From: an uncultured Oscillospiraceae bacterium | GTDB lineage: Bacteria; Bacillota; Clostridia; Oscillospirales; Acutalibacteraceae | Assembly: GCA_900548545.1 (NCBI GenBank) | Contig: URKX01000006.1 | Coordinates: 8,171 to 72,170 of the forward strand | Direction: 5' to 3' | DNA length: 64,000 nucleotides | Shown here: positions 41,308 to 50,380 of the stretch, one piece after another | Numbering within the stretch: position 1 is the stretch's first letter | How the letters are laid out: each line of letters begins with the position of its first letter | Made by a program: the position numbers and the translations under genes | The notes under the pieces: model-generated | The model's database searches: none | Told to the model about the DNA's origin: nothing | Seen by the model: only the letters and a program-made list of their open reading frames with translations

Positions 41308-42509
41308 TCCTGCCGCCCCCCTTCCAGCTCGATCTCCCTTGTCTGCTCCCCTACCAGGAACACCCGGGGGATGTTGTTTTCTTTGGCGTAGCGGAGGGTT
41401 TCCTCCTGGCTTTGGAACAGGGAACTTTCGCACAGGACGCCTTGGCCTGCCAAGGCATTCACCAGCCGCTGCCCTTGGATCTCATAACCGGGCTCCCCGT
41501 AAACCAGCGCCTGGACAGCCTCTTCCCCTTCCAGGGCGGTGGCTTGCAAGTCGGCCACGGCGTCCAGATCCAGGGAGAACCCCACAGCCGGCATGGGGTC
41601 GCCAAACTTCTCGCACAGGCTGTCGTACCGGCCACCCATGAGCACCGCGTCGCCACGCTGGTGGACATAGGCGGAAAACACTACGCCGGTGTAGTAATCG
41701 TTGCGCTGCACCAGCCCCAGGTCCACCATGAGCCGGCCCCCCAGCCCCAGCTCCCCCAGGGCTTGGTACAGCCGCTTCAGGTAGTCCAGGATCTCCCGGG
41801 TTTCCCCGTCCTGAAACCAGCGCTCTGCGTCTTTCAGGGCCTCTTCCCCACCGAAAAGCCGGGGCAGCTGTGCCATGGCTTTGGCGGCGGGCAAGTCCCC
41901 CAAGGGGTCCAGCAGCTCGGAAAGGGCCGCATAGTTTTTGGACTCAATGGTATCCCGCAGGGCTTCCTTTTCCCCATCGGTAAGGGGCAGCTGATCCGCC
42001 AACGCCTGGAAAAACCGGGCATGGCCGATCTCCACCCGGAAATCCGGCACACAGGCGGACAGGGCAGCCACCACCGCGGCGATCACCTCCAGGTCTGCCC
42101 GAAGGCCGCCGGCACCCATGAGCTCAATGCCCATCTGGGCGGACTCGTCGCTGCGGCCAGAGAGATCGGGCCGGTTGCGGTAGATGGTCTGGCTGTAGAA
42201 AAACCGCAGGGGCCGCTTCCTGCCCTGGAGGCGGGAGGCCGCCATCCGGGCAATGGGCAGTGTGGAGTCGGGCCGGAACACCACCAGGCGGCCATGGTTG
42301 TCGGTGCACTTATACATCTCCTGTTGGGGGATGGCCGCCCCCGGCAGGTTAAACACATCGAAATACTCCAGCCCCGGGGTGGTCACCTCCCGATAGCCGC
42401 GAAGGGTGAACACCTTACACAGCCGGGCCTGCACCTCCCGCCGGGCACGGCACTCCTCAAACAACAGGTCCCGGGTACCCTCTGGGGTGATTTTACTATT
42501 GGTCCTCAT
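41304..42509 (-). CDS. hisZ: ATP phosphoribosyltransferase regulatory subunit
   Basis: A 401-residue histidyl-tRNA synthetase paralogue that activates and confers histidine feedback on short HisG. Class II synthetase motifs are degenerate but visible: TPEGTRDLLFEECRARREV, motif-2-like VVFRPDSTLPIARMAASRL and YYTGVVFSAYVH. It lacks the C-terminal anticodon-binding domain of a full HisS and has a shortened tail. First gene of the operon; a hairpin lies just before its ATG. Confidence 0.94.
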   Translation of the reverse strand: MRTNSKITPEGTRDLLFEECRARREVQARLCKVFTLRGYREVTTPGLEYFDVFNLPGAAIPQQEMYKCTDNHGRLVVFRPDSTLPIARMAASRLQGRKRPLRFFYSQTIYRNRPDLSGRSDESAQMGIELMGAGGLRADLEVIAAVVAALSACVPDFRVEIGHARFFQALADQLPLTDGEKEALRDTIESKNYAALSELLDPLGDLPAAKAMAQLPRLFGGEEALKDAERWFQDGETREILDYLKRLYQALGELGLGGRLMVDLGLVQRNDYYTGVVFSAYVHQRGDAVLMGGRYDSLCEKFGDPMPAVGFSLDLDAVADLQATALEGEEAVQALVYGEPGYEIQGQRLVNALAGQGVLCESSLFQSQEETLRYAKENNIPRVFLVGEQTREIELEGGRQE

Positions 42510-42518
42510 AAAAACAGT

Positions 42519-42556
42519 GGCCCGCCCTGAAAAAAGCCAGGCGGGCCGCCCCCTTT
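42519..42556 (-). promoter_or_regulatory. His-operon leader hairpin between Shine-Dalgarno and start codon
   Basis: A 10-bp stem (GGCCCGCCTG with CAGGGCGGGCC, one bulged base) around GCTTTTTT sits 9 bases before the hisZ ATG. The only purine-rich site, AAAGGGGG, is on its far side (42549-42556). Folding would bring that site to normal distance from the ATG. The hairpin plus TGTTTTT also resembles a terminator. Confidence 0.6.
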
Positions 42557-42586
42557 CTTCCGTGCTTGATACTTTAACGTGCTACT

Positions 42587-42615
42587 ATGATAATGTAAGA
42601 AACCGTTTTTGTCAA
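42587..42615 (-). promoter_or_regulatory. Sigma-A promoter of the his operon
   Basis: TTGACA (42610-42615), 17 bases, TATCAT (42587-42592) on the minus strand. The -35 begins two bases after the polC stop, so polC readthrough and this promoter both feed the his genes. The predicted leader is about 70 nt, too short for a T-box. Confidence 0.8.
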
Positions 42616-42617
42616 GC

Positions 42618-45600
42618 TTAAAATAAGGTGGTTTGGCTGCTCTCCGGCAAGCCGAAGAGGGAGCCGGCTTCCCGAAGGGTGTCGATCACAGCGCTGGACA
42701 CCTTGCTGCGGGCCTGGAGGTCATCGATGGAGATGTACTCCCCACCGGAATCCCGGGCCTCCCGCAGGCTGATGGCGGCGGACTCGCCCACGCCTCCCAA
42801 GGAAGAGAAGGGTAGGCGGATCTTGCCGTCTTCCACCACGAATTTCTTGGCTTCAGAGCGGTACAAGTCCACGGGCAGCAGGGAAATGCCCCGGGCAAGC
42901 ATCTCGTTGATGATCTGCAGCATCCCGAACTCGCCCTCTTCTTTGGCAGAGGCTTCCCGGTTCTTGATTTTCATATCCAAATCCTTCATTTTCCGGAAAA
43001 CGGCCTCTTTGCCCTTCACCGCAGTGACGCCGTCAAAGTCGTCGCTGCGCACGGTGAAGTAAGCGGCGTAATACTCCAAGGGCCGGTGGACTTTATACCA
43101 CCCCAACCGCAGGGCAGAGATCATATAGGCTGCCGCGTGGGCCTTGGGGAACATATATTTGATCTTGAAGCAGGAATCGATGTACCACTGGGGCACATTG
43201 TGCTCTTTCATAGCCTGGATATGTTCCTGGGTGAGCAGCTTGGTAGCCTTGCCCTTCCGGACGATCTCCATGATCTTAAAAGCCATTTTGGGCTCCAAGC
43301 CCTTGTTCATCAAGTAGGTCATGATGCTGTCACGGGTACCGATCACCTCGGAAATGGTGCAGGTGCCGTCCTTGATAAGCTCCTGGGCGTTGCCCAGCCA
43401 CACGTCAGTGCCGTGGGACAGACCGGAAATCTGCAAAAGGTCGGAGAACTTGGTGGGACGGGATTCTTCCAGCATTCCCCGGACAAAGTTGGTACCCAGC
43501 TCCGGCAAGGACAAGGTGCCGGTCTTTACCCCGCCCAGATCCTCGGGGGTGACCCCCAAGGCAGCCGGGGAATTGAACAGGGACATCACTTCCGGGTCGC
43601 TCATGGAAACGTCCATCACCGGAATGCCGGTGTAATCCTCCAAATAGCGGTAGATGGTGGGCACATCATGGCCCAGCTCGTCCAGCTTGCACACGTTGTC
43701 GTGGATGGAGTGGAAGTCGAAGTGGGTGGTGATGTTGTCGGAAGTCTGGTCGTTGGCGGGGTGCTGCACCGGGCAGAAGTCGTAGACCTCCATGCCCCGG
43801 GGAATGACGATCATGCCGCCAGGGTGCTGGCCCGTAGTGCGCTTGATACCCGTACAGCCAATGGCCAGGCGGCGCTCCTCTGCTTTGTGGAGGGTGATGC
43901 CCTTTGTTTCGGCGTATTTGCGCACATAGCCCACGGCGGTTTTATCCGCCACGGTGGCAATGGTACCGGCTTTGAACACGTTGTCCCGGCCGAACAGCAC
44001 TTCCGTGTACCGGTGGGCACCGGTCTGGTATTCACCGGAGAAGTTCAAGTCGATATCAGGGACCTTGTCACCGTCAAAACCCAGGAAGGTTTCAAAGGGG
44101 ATGGTGTGGCCGTCACGATCCATAGGCGCGCCGCATTCGGGGCAGTCCTTGGGGGGCAGGTCGAAACCGGAGTCAATGGAGCCGTCGGTGAAGAACTCGC
44201 TGTGGCGGCACTTGGGGCACACATAGTGGGGCGCCAAGGGGTTCACCTCAGAAATACCGGACATACTGGCCACCAGGGAGGAACCGACAGACCCTCGGGA
44301 GCCCACCAAGTAGCCGTGTTCTTCCGAGTCGGCCACCAGCTTCTGTGCGGTCATGTACAGCACGGAGAACCCGTGCTTCACAATGGAGTTCAACTCTTTA
44401 TCCAGGCGCTCCTTCACAATGGTGGGCAAGGGGTCGCCATACTTCTTCTTGGCCCGCTCCCAGGTGATGGACACCAACTGCTCCTCAGCACCTTCAATGA
44501 AGGGCGGGAAGTTGCCCATGGGCACAGGGCGGATGTAATCGATCTGGTCGGCGATCTTGTTTGGGTTTGTAACCACCACTTCGAAGGCCTTTTCCTTGCC
44601 CAGGTACTCAAACTCTTTGAGCATCTCCGGGGTGGTACGCATATACAGGGGGGCCTGCTGGTCCGCGTCAGAGAAGCCCTTCCCCGTCATGATCACCCGG
44701 CGGTAGTCGGCGTCTTTGGGGTCTTTAAAGTGGACGTCGCAGGTGGCCACCACAGGCTTGTGGAGCTTCTCCCCGATTTTTACAATGGTGCGGTTGTACT
44801 CCCGCAGGCCTTCCATATCGGTGTCACCGTTGCGCACCATAAACTGGTTGTTCCCCAGGGGCTGGATCTCCAAATAGTCGTAATAAGAGGCGATCTTACA
44901 AAGGTTCTCAAAGGACTCCCCTTTCACGATCGCCCGGAACAGCTCGCCGGCCTCGCAGGCGCTGCCCACGATCAGACCCTCCCGGTACTTGTTCAGCAAA
45001 CTCTTGGGGGTGCGGGGGGTGCGGTAGAAGTAGTTCAGATGGCCCTCAGAAATGAGCCGGTACAGGTTTTTCAGCCCGGTGTGGTTTTTCACCAGCAAGA
45101 TCATGTGGTAGGCCCGCAGCTTCTTGGGGTCGCCTCCCGCCAGGGCACCGTTGATCTCGTCCACCCGCTGGATCCCCTGGTCATGACGGAGCCGGTCCAG
45201 AAAGTTTAAAAAGATCTCCCCCAGCACAGCGGCGTCGTCCTCGGCCCGGTGGTGGTGGAACGGTTTCAGCTTTAAGTAATTGGCCACGGAATCCAAGGTG
45301 GCCTTTTTCAGGTCCGGCAGCAGGGAACGGGCCATAGTCACCGTATCGACCGTGGTGTTGGGGAAAGGTTTTCCCTGGCGCTGCAAGGCCGCCCGGACAA
45401 AGCTGGCATCAAAAGAGGCATTGTGAGCCACCAACACCGCGTCCTCCCCGCAAAACTGGAAAAACTGCTCCAGGGCTTCCGCCTCTTTTGGCGCGCCTTT
45501 CACCATATCGTTGGTGATGGAAGTGAGCTGAGTGATCTTCTCGGGGATGGGCCGCTCCGGGTCCACAAAGGTGTCAAACCGGTCGGTGATCTCCCCCTTG

Positions 45601-46964
45601 TGGATGCGCACCGCACCGATCTCGGTGATGCGGTCATTTTTGGCGCTGAGCCCGGTGGTTTCCAAATCGAAGCAAATGAAGTCCTCTGTCAAGGGCTGCT
45701 GGCTGTCCCCGGATACAGCGGGCACCAGGTCATTGACAAAATAGGCTTCCGTGCCATAGAGCACTTTAAACTCTGGGTCTTCCTTGCGGATGGACTCCAC
45801 GGTGTTCATGGCCTCGGGGAAGGCCTGGGCCACGCCGTGGTCTGTGACCGCCACTGCCTTTTGCCCCCACTGGTGCGCCTGCTTAATCAGGGCTGCGGGG
45901 GGAGTCATGCCGTCCATGTCGGACATACTGGTGTGCAGGTGGAGCTCCACACGCTTTTCCAAGGCGTCGTCCACCACTTTAACCAAGTCCACTGTAGCGA
46001 TGGCCCGGGGGCGCATGACATTTTCCCGGTCGTATTTGTCGTATTCAATCTCCCCCCGCACCAGCAGGGCAGTGCCGGACTTCAGCTTATCCAGCGCCTG
46101 GCACTCCTGGGCGTTTTGGATGATCTTCAGCGTGATGGAACCGGTGTAGTCGGTAATGTCGATGGAGTAGATCTTCCGGGATTTATCCCGGGTTTCCTTG
46201 CTTTCCAGGTTGAAGATCTCGCCCCACACCACGATGGAGCCCATATCCAAGGCTGCCTCCCCCAGGGGGATAGGCTTGCCCTTGGGCACCGCACCCAGCA
46301 GGGCTTTGGCGGTTTCCGGGACAATGGAGGGCAGCAGGTGCTCCTCATCCCGGATGCTCACCTGCCGGCGGCTGGCCCGCTCCTGCATGGCCTCCTCATA
46401 CTCTTCTATCTCCCGGACCTCGGCCTCCCGCTGGCGGCGGATCTGCTCGTTGCGGGCTTTCTCCACCATCACTGCATCCCCGGCGCCCACCGTGAGCCGG
46501 CCCACAAATTCCACGGAACAGTTGATGGAAAACCACTCCTTGATCAGGGCCTTCAATTTCACATCGGTGTTCCGGGCGGCAAGCAGGTCGTAGCCCCCAT
46601 GGGCCAGGTGGATGGACAGCTTCCCATCCTGGTACACGGCCTGGGCCTGGTTAAAGGTGCCGTTCAAAGTGGCATCCCGTTCTTTCAGGGCAGCCACCAA
46701 GCTGGACACGCAAGCCCCGGAAAACAACTCCGGCGGGAAGTGGGGCTGAACTTTCAAGTCGCTCAAACCAAAAGCAGGGCCCTCCAGCACCGTTTCCAGC
46801 TTTTTCAGCTCGCTATATTCCACCAGCTGAGGGAATTCCACCACCAGCCGCACGGCCCGTTCCGCCCGGTTGACCGTGATCTGTAGGATCTCCCCTGCCC
46901 GGAGGGCATCGGAGAAGCTTTCCCCATTGATTTCCTTTTGAAAAAAATGACCCAGTGTGTTCAA
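42618..46964 (-). CDS. polC: DNA polymerase III alpha subunit, PolC type
   Basis: The 1448-residue replicative polymerase of low-GC Gram-positives, close to the usual 1430-1450. Order: N-terminal domain, OB fold near 235-320 (VWGEIFNLESKETRDKSRKI), PHP domain (ELHLHTSMSDMDGMTPPAAL), inserted DEDDh 3'-5' exonuclease near 425-600 (ICFDLETTGLSAKNDRITEI), PHP remainder and polymerase with GSRGSVGSSLVASMSGI and DKVPDIDLNFSGEYQ containing catalytic Asp pairs. The start appears to be TTG 46964 behind AGGGTAGG. Last gene of the rpsB-to-polC cluster, 31 bp after ispG. Confidence 0.98.
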   Translation of the reverse strand: MNTLGHFFQKEINGESFSDALRAGEILQITVNRAERAVRLVVEFPQLVEYSELKKLETVLEGPAFGLSDLKVQPHFPPELFSGACVSSLVAALKERDATLNGTFNQAQAVYQDGKLSIHLAHGGYDLLAARNTDVKLKALIKEWFSINCSVEFVGRLTVGAGDAVMVEKARNEQIRRQREAEVREIEEYEEAMQERASRRQVSIRDEEHLLPSIVPETAKALLGAVPKGKPIPLGEAALDMGSIVVWGEIFNLESKETRDKSRKIYSIDITDYTGSITLKIIQNAQECQALDKLKSGTALLVRGEIEYDKYDRENVMRPRAIATVDLVKVVDDALEKRVELHLHTSMSDMDGMTPPAALIKQAHQWGQKAVAVTDHGVAQAFPEAMNTVESIRKEDPEFKVLYGTEAYFVNDLVPAVSGDSQQPLTEDFICFDLETTGLSAKNDRITEIGAVRIHKGEITDRFDTFVDPERPIPEKITQLTSITNDMVKGAPKEAEALEQFFQFCGEDAVLVAHNASFDASFVRAALQRQGKPFPNTTVDTVTMARSLLPDLKKATLDSVANYLKLKPFHHHRAEDDAAVLGEIFLNFLDRLRHDQGIQRVDEINGALAGGDPKKLRAYHMILLVKNHTGLKNLYRLISEGHLNYFYRTPRTPKSLLNKYREGLIVGSACEAGELFRAIVKGESFENLCKIASYYDYLEIQPLGNNQFMVRNGDTDMEGLREYNRTIVKIGEKLHKPVVATCDVHFKDPKDADYRRVIMTGKGFSDADQQAPLYMRTTPEMLKEFEYLGKEKAFEVVVTNPNKIADQIDYIRPVPMGNFPPFIEGAEEQLVSITWERAKKKYGDPLPTIVKERLDKELNSIVKHGFSVLYMTAQKLVADSEEHGYLVGSRGSVGSSLVASMSGISEVNPLAPHYVCPKCRHSEFFTDGSIDSGFDLPPKDCPECGAPMDRDGHTIPFETFLGFDGDKVPDIDLNFSGEYQTGAHRYTEVLFGRDNVFKAGTIATVADKTAVGYVRKYAETKGITLHKAEERRLAIGCTGIKRTTGQHPGGMIVIPRGMEVYDFCPVQHPANDQTSDNITTHFDFHSIHDNVCKLDELGHDVPTIYRYLEDYTGIPVMDVSMSDPEVMSLFNSPAALGVTPEDLGGVKTGTLSLPELGTNFVRGMLEESRPTKFSDLLQISGLSHGTDVWLGNAQELIKDGTCTISEVIGTRDSIMTYLMNKGLEPKMAFKIMEIVRKGKATKLLTQEHIQAMKEHNVPQWYIDSCFKIKYMFPKAHAAAYMISALRLGWYKVHRPLEYYAAYFTVRSDDFDGVTAVKGKEAVFRKMKDLDMKIKNREASAKEEGEFGMLQIINEMLARGISLLPVDLYRSEAKKFVVEDGKIRLPFSSLGGVGESAAISLREARDSGGEYISIDDLQARSKVSSAVIDTLREAGSLFGLPESSQTTLF

Positions 46965-46995
46965 TGTACGCCTACCCTTTCATTCCCACTCACAG

Positions 46996-48042
46996 TTACA
47001 GCTTGTCCACTTCGTCCAACAGGGCCTGGAGCAGCTGGTTCTCCGGCACTTTGCGGAGGATCTGCCCTTTCTTAAAGAGAAGGCCCTCCCCTTCGCCGCC
47101 GGCAATGCCCAGATCCGCCTCCCTGGCCTCCCCAGGGCCGTTGACCGCGCAGCCCATCACTGCCACGGTGATGTCTTTGGGGCAGCCCTTCAGGGCCTGC
47201 TCCACCCGGTTAGCCAGGCCGATCAAGTCAATGCGGGTGCGGCCGCAGGTGGGGCAGGAAACAAACCGCACCCCGTGCTTCAAATCCAGCGCCCGGAGGA
47301 TGTCCTCCCCGGCCTGGATCTCCTCCACAGGGTCTGCGGTAAGGCTCACCCGGATAGTGTCCCCAATGCCTCGCTGCAGCAGGCTGCCGATGCCGATGGC
47401 AGACTTCACCAATCCCATCCGGGCGGTACCGGCCTCGGTGACCCCCAGGTGCAGGGGGTACGGGCACTGTTGGGCCATCAGCTCATAGGCACGGATGGTC
47501 AGGTCCACAGAGGAGGCCTTCAGGGAGATGACAATGTCGGTAAAGTCAAATTTTTCCAGCAAGGCCACATGGTACAGGGCGCTCTCCACCAGGGCCTCCG
47601 GAGTGGGGGCGCCGTATTTCGCCAGGATATGCCGCTCCAGAGAGCCGGAATTGACCCCGATGCGGATGGGGATCCCCCGCTGACGGCAGGCGTCTGCCAC
47701 GGCTTTCACCCGGCTGTCGTCCCCGATGTTGCCGGGGTTGATACGGATTTTGTCGATCCCGGCGGCAACGGACTCCAGAGCCAGTTTGTAATCGAAGTGG
47801 ATATCCGCCACCAAGGGGATATTCACCTTTTCTTTGATGGCAGGGATCAAGGCCACGGCCTCTTTGTTGGGGATGGCGGCCCGGAGGATCTGGCAGCCGG
47901 CAGCCTCCAGCCGCACCGCCTGGGCCACGCTGCCCGGAATGTCTGTGGAGGGCACGTTGAGCATGGACTGCACTGTGATGGGCGCGCCCCCGCCGATGGG
48001 GACGTTCCCCGCCAGCACCTGTTTTGATGTTCTCTGTTCCAT
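46996..48042 (-). CDS. ispG: 4-hydroxy-3-methylbut-2-en-1-yl diphosphate synthase
   Basis: A 348-residue [4Fe-4S] enzyme of the MEP isoprenoid pathway that makes HMBPP. N-terminal TIM barrel (ITVQSMLNVPSTDI, LVADIHFDYKLAL, IRINPGNIG) and C-terminal cluster domain with RFVSCPTCGRTRIDL and VAVMGCAVNGPGEARE. Works downstream of Dxr, encoded two genes upstream. Its isoprenoid products feed UppS in the same cluster. Confidence 0.97.
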   Translation of the reverse strand: MEQRTSKQVLAGNVPIGGGAPITVQSMLNVPSTDIPGSVAQAVRLEAAGCQILRAAIPNKEAVALIPAIKEKVNIPLVADIHFDYKLALESVAAGIDKIRINPGNIGDDSRVKAVADACRQRGIPIRIGVNSGSLERHILAKYGAPTPEALVESALYHVALLEKFDFTDIVISLKASSVDLTIRAYELMAQQCPYPLHLGVTEAGTARMGLVKSAIGIGSLLQRGIGDTIRVSLTADPVEEIQAGEDILRALDLKHGVRFVSCPTCGRTRIDLIGLANRVEQALKGCPKDITVAVMGCAVNGPGEAREADLGIAGGEGEGLLFKKGQILRKVPENQLLQALLDEVDKL

Positions 48043-48111
48043 GTTGGTTCCCCTTTCCCATTTTTCAAAAAAGGAGGCCCGACTGCCGGGCCTCTCTTTG
48101 TTGTATGAATC

Positions 48112-49179
48112 TTATCCTTGGACAATGCGGAACACGTCGTGGAAGGCGATGACCACCATCAACCCCAAGAACAACACAAACCCCACGGCGTGGACATAGC
48201 TTTCGTATTTGGCCGGCACCGGATGGCGTGTAACCCCTTCCCAGATGAGGAACAGCAGCCTGCCGCCGTCCAGGGCAGGCAGAGGCAACAGGTTGACGAT
48301 GCCCAAGTTCACCGTGAGCATCACCATGATCAGCAGCATATTCAGCACCGCCTGGCCAAAGCTCTCCGCCAAACCTGCCGCTGCGGCCTGGGTGATGGCC
48401 TGGGCCGTCCCGATAGGCCCGGCAATGTCATTGAGGCCAAACCGCCCGGTGAGGATTCCCCGCAGGGACTCCACCACCATGCGCACCATGGAGAAGGTGT
48501 CCGACACAGAGCGGCGCATCAAGCTCAAAAAGGTGACCGCTTCCGGCTCCACGTAGAAGTCCAGGGAAACCATCTGGGTGCCGTCCTCCAAGGTTTGGGA
48601 GTTCAGGGCAAAGGTGCCCAGATCCACCTTCTGGCCGTCCCGTTCCACCTCCATAGAAACGGCGCTGGGGTCAGCCAAAGCCAGGGCGAAGGACAGATCC
48701 CGGTCGGTGTAGATGGAATAGCCGTCGATGGACACGATAGTATCCCCCACCTGGGCGCCGGCAGCCTCCAGGGCAGAACCCTCGGTGAAGCTGGCGATCT
48801 GGGTGGTGGCAAACACATCCTGCTGGCCCAGGACGATCATCATCATGAAAAAGCCCAGAATGATGTTGAAAACCGCACCGGCTGCCACCACCAAAAAGCG
48901 TTTCCACACAGGCTTATTGCCAAAGGCCCGGGCATCCTCGCTTTCCTCATCCTCGCCCTCCATGGCGCAGTAACCGCCAATGGGCAGCAAGCGTAGAGAA
49001 TACTGGGTTTCCCCCTTTTTAAAGCCAAACAGCCTTGGCCCCATGCCCAGGGCAAACTCGTTGACCCGGATGCCGGAGGCCTTTGCCAACAGGAAGTGCC
49101 CCAGCTCGTGGAAAAAGATCACAAAGCCAAACAGTGCCACGCCGATGATGATGAGAAGGGCCGCTGTGACGATTTGCAA
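48112..49179 (-). CDS. rseP: Site-2 zinc metalloprotease RseP family
   Basis: A 355-residue intramembrane protease. The catalytic zinc motif FFHELGHFLLAKASGI is in the first helix, a PDZ domain follows (AAGAQVGDTIVSIDGYSI), and the second zinc ligand is in LLPLPALDGGRLLFL. The Bacillus homologue RasP cleaves anti-sigma factors and signal peptides. Conserved position between dxr and ispG. Four membrane helices expected. Confidence 0.95.
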   Translation of the reverse strand: MQIVTAALLIIIGVALFGFVIFFHELGHFLLAKASGIRVNEFALGMGPRLFGFKKGETQYSLRLLPIGGYCAMEGEDEESEDARAFGNKPVWKRFLVVAAGAVFNIILGFFMMMIVLGQQDVFATTQIASFTEGSALEAAGAQVGDTIVSIDGYSIYTDRDLSFALALADPSAVSMEVERDGQKVDLGTFALNSQTLEDGTQMVSLDFYVEPEAVTFLSLMRRSVSDTFSMVRMVVESLRGILTGRFGLNDIAGPIGTAQAITQAAAAGLAESFGQAVLNMLLIMVMLTVNLGIVNLLPLPALDGGRLLFLIWEGVTRHPVPAKYESYVHAVGFVLFLGLMVVIAFHDVFRIVQG

Positions 49180-49206
49180 AGAACCATCTCCTTCGATGTG
49201 TTTTGG

Positions 49207-50361
49207 TCACATCCCGGCTGCTACAAAGTCCCGGGCAGCCCGGTCTGCGGCCAGGATATTCTCCAAGGTGACCTCCCCTGCTGTCTGCTGGTCCATGGCC
49301 TTGGCCACCAAACGGGGAATGTCTAAAAAGCCGATCTTCCCCTCCAAGAACAGGGCCACGGCCTGCTCGTTGGCGCCATTTGCCGCAGCTGGCACCAGGC
49401 CTCCCCGGCGCAGCGCCTCCCGGCAGAGCTCCAGGCAGGGGAAGGCATCCCCATCGGGGGGATAAAACGTGAGCTTTTGAAGCTCCCACAAATTCAGCTC
49501 CCCAGCAGGGGAGCGCAGCCGCCGTGGATAGGTGAGGGCATACTGGATGGGTACCGCCATATCCGGTACCCCCAACTGGGCCATCACCGCGTTGTCTTTG
49601 TACTGGATCATGGAGTGGATGATGCTCTCCCGGTGGACCACCACATCGATCCGGTCCTCCGGCAGTTCAAAGAGCCAGGAAGCCTCAATGACCTCCAGGC
49701 CCTTGTTCATCATAGTAGCGGAATCGATGGTGATTTTCGCGCCCATGTCCCAGTTGGGATGGCGCAAAGCCTGCTCCCGGGTAACGGTTTCCAGCTCTTC
49801 CCGGCTCTTTCCAAAAAACGGGCCGCCAGACGCGGTGAGGATCAATTTCTCCAGGGCATCCCGCCCGGGGCACCCCTGCAAGCACTGGAAAATAGCAGAG
49901 TGCTCGCTGTCCACTGGGAGGATCTTCACCCCGTGCCGCCGGGCCTCTTCCACCACCATGGCGCCGCCGGCCACCAAGGTTTCCTTGTTTGCCAAGGCCA
50001 GGACCTTTCCTGCCCGGATGGCGGCCAAGGTGGGCTGAAGCCCCACCATGCCCACCACGGCGTTGAGGGTGGTGTTCGCCCCTTCCCAGGCAGCGGCCTC
50101 ACATAGGCCCTCCATACCGGCAAGGACCTGGATGGACGTATCCCGCAAGCTGTCCCGCAGGGAACGGGCGGCGGCCTCATCAAACACGGCCACGGCGCTG
50201 GGATGGAACCGCCTTGCCTGCTCCTCCAACAGCCTGACGCTGGAACGTGCCGCCAGCACTTCCACCTGGACCTCTTCCCCCTGGGCCTGGAGGTTTTCCA
50301 CCACCCGCAAAGCCTGGGTGCCGATAGACCCGGTGGAACCAAGCAACGCTAATTTCCTCAT
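49207..50361 (-). CDS. dxr: 1-deoxy-D-xylulose-5-phosphate reductoisomerase
   Basis: A 384-residue NADPH enzyme making MEP, the committed step of this isoprenoid route. NADPH-binding LALLGSTGSIGTQALRVVE opens the protein; the metal-binding segment is PVDSEHSAIFQCLQG and the flexible loop is LTASGGPFFGKSREEL. It begins 20 bp after cdsA and ends 28 bp before rseP. Confidence 0.97.
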   Translation of the reverse strand: MRKLALLGSTGSIGTQALRVVENLQAQGEEVQVEVLAARSSVRLLEEQARRFHPSAVAVFDEAAARSLRDSLRDTSIQVLAGMEGLCEAAAWEGANTTLNAVVGMVGLQPTLAAIRAGKVLALANKETLVAGGAMVVEEARRHGVKILPVDSEHSAIFQCLQGCPGRDALEKLILTASGGPFFGKSREELETVTREQALRHPNWDMGAKITIDSATMMNKGLEVIEASWLFELPEDRIDVVVHRESIIHSMIQYKDNAVMAQLGVPDMAVPIQYALTYPRRLRSPAGELNLWELQKLTFYPPDGDAFPCLELCREALRRGGLVPAAANGANEQAVALFLEGKIGFLDIPRLVAKAMDQQTAGEVTLENILAADRAARDFVAAGM

Positions 50362-50380
50362 GAGGGACCTCCCCTAATCA

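Noticed and set aside
42510..42580. T-box or histidine leader peptide before hisZ
   Set aside because: The leader is only about 70 nt with no specifier loop, no T-box sequence and no small ORF with His codons.
43086..46886. Two long plus-strand frames (707 and 487 codons) opposite polC
   Set aside because: PolC domains are unambiguous on the minus strand; the plus frames show no domain.
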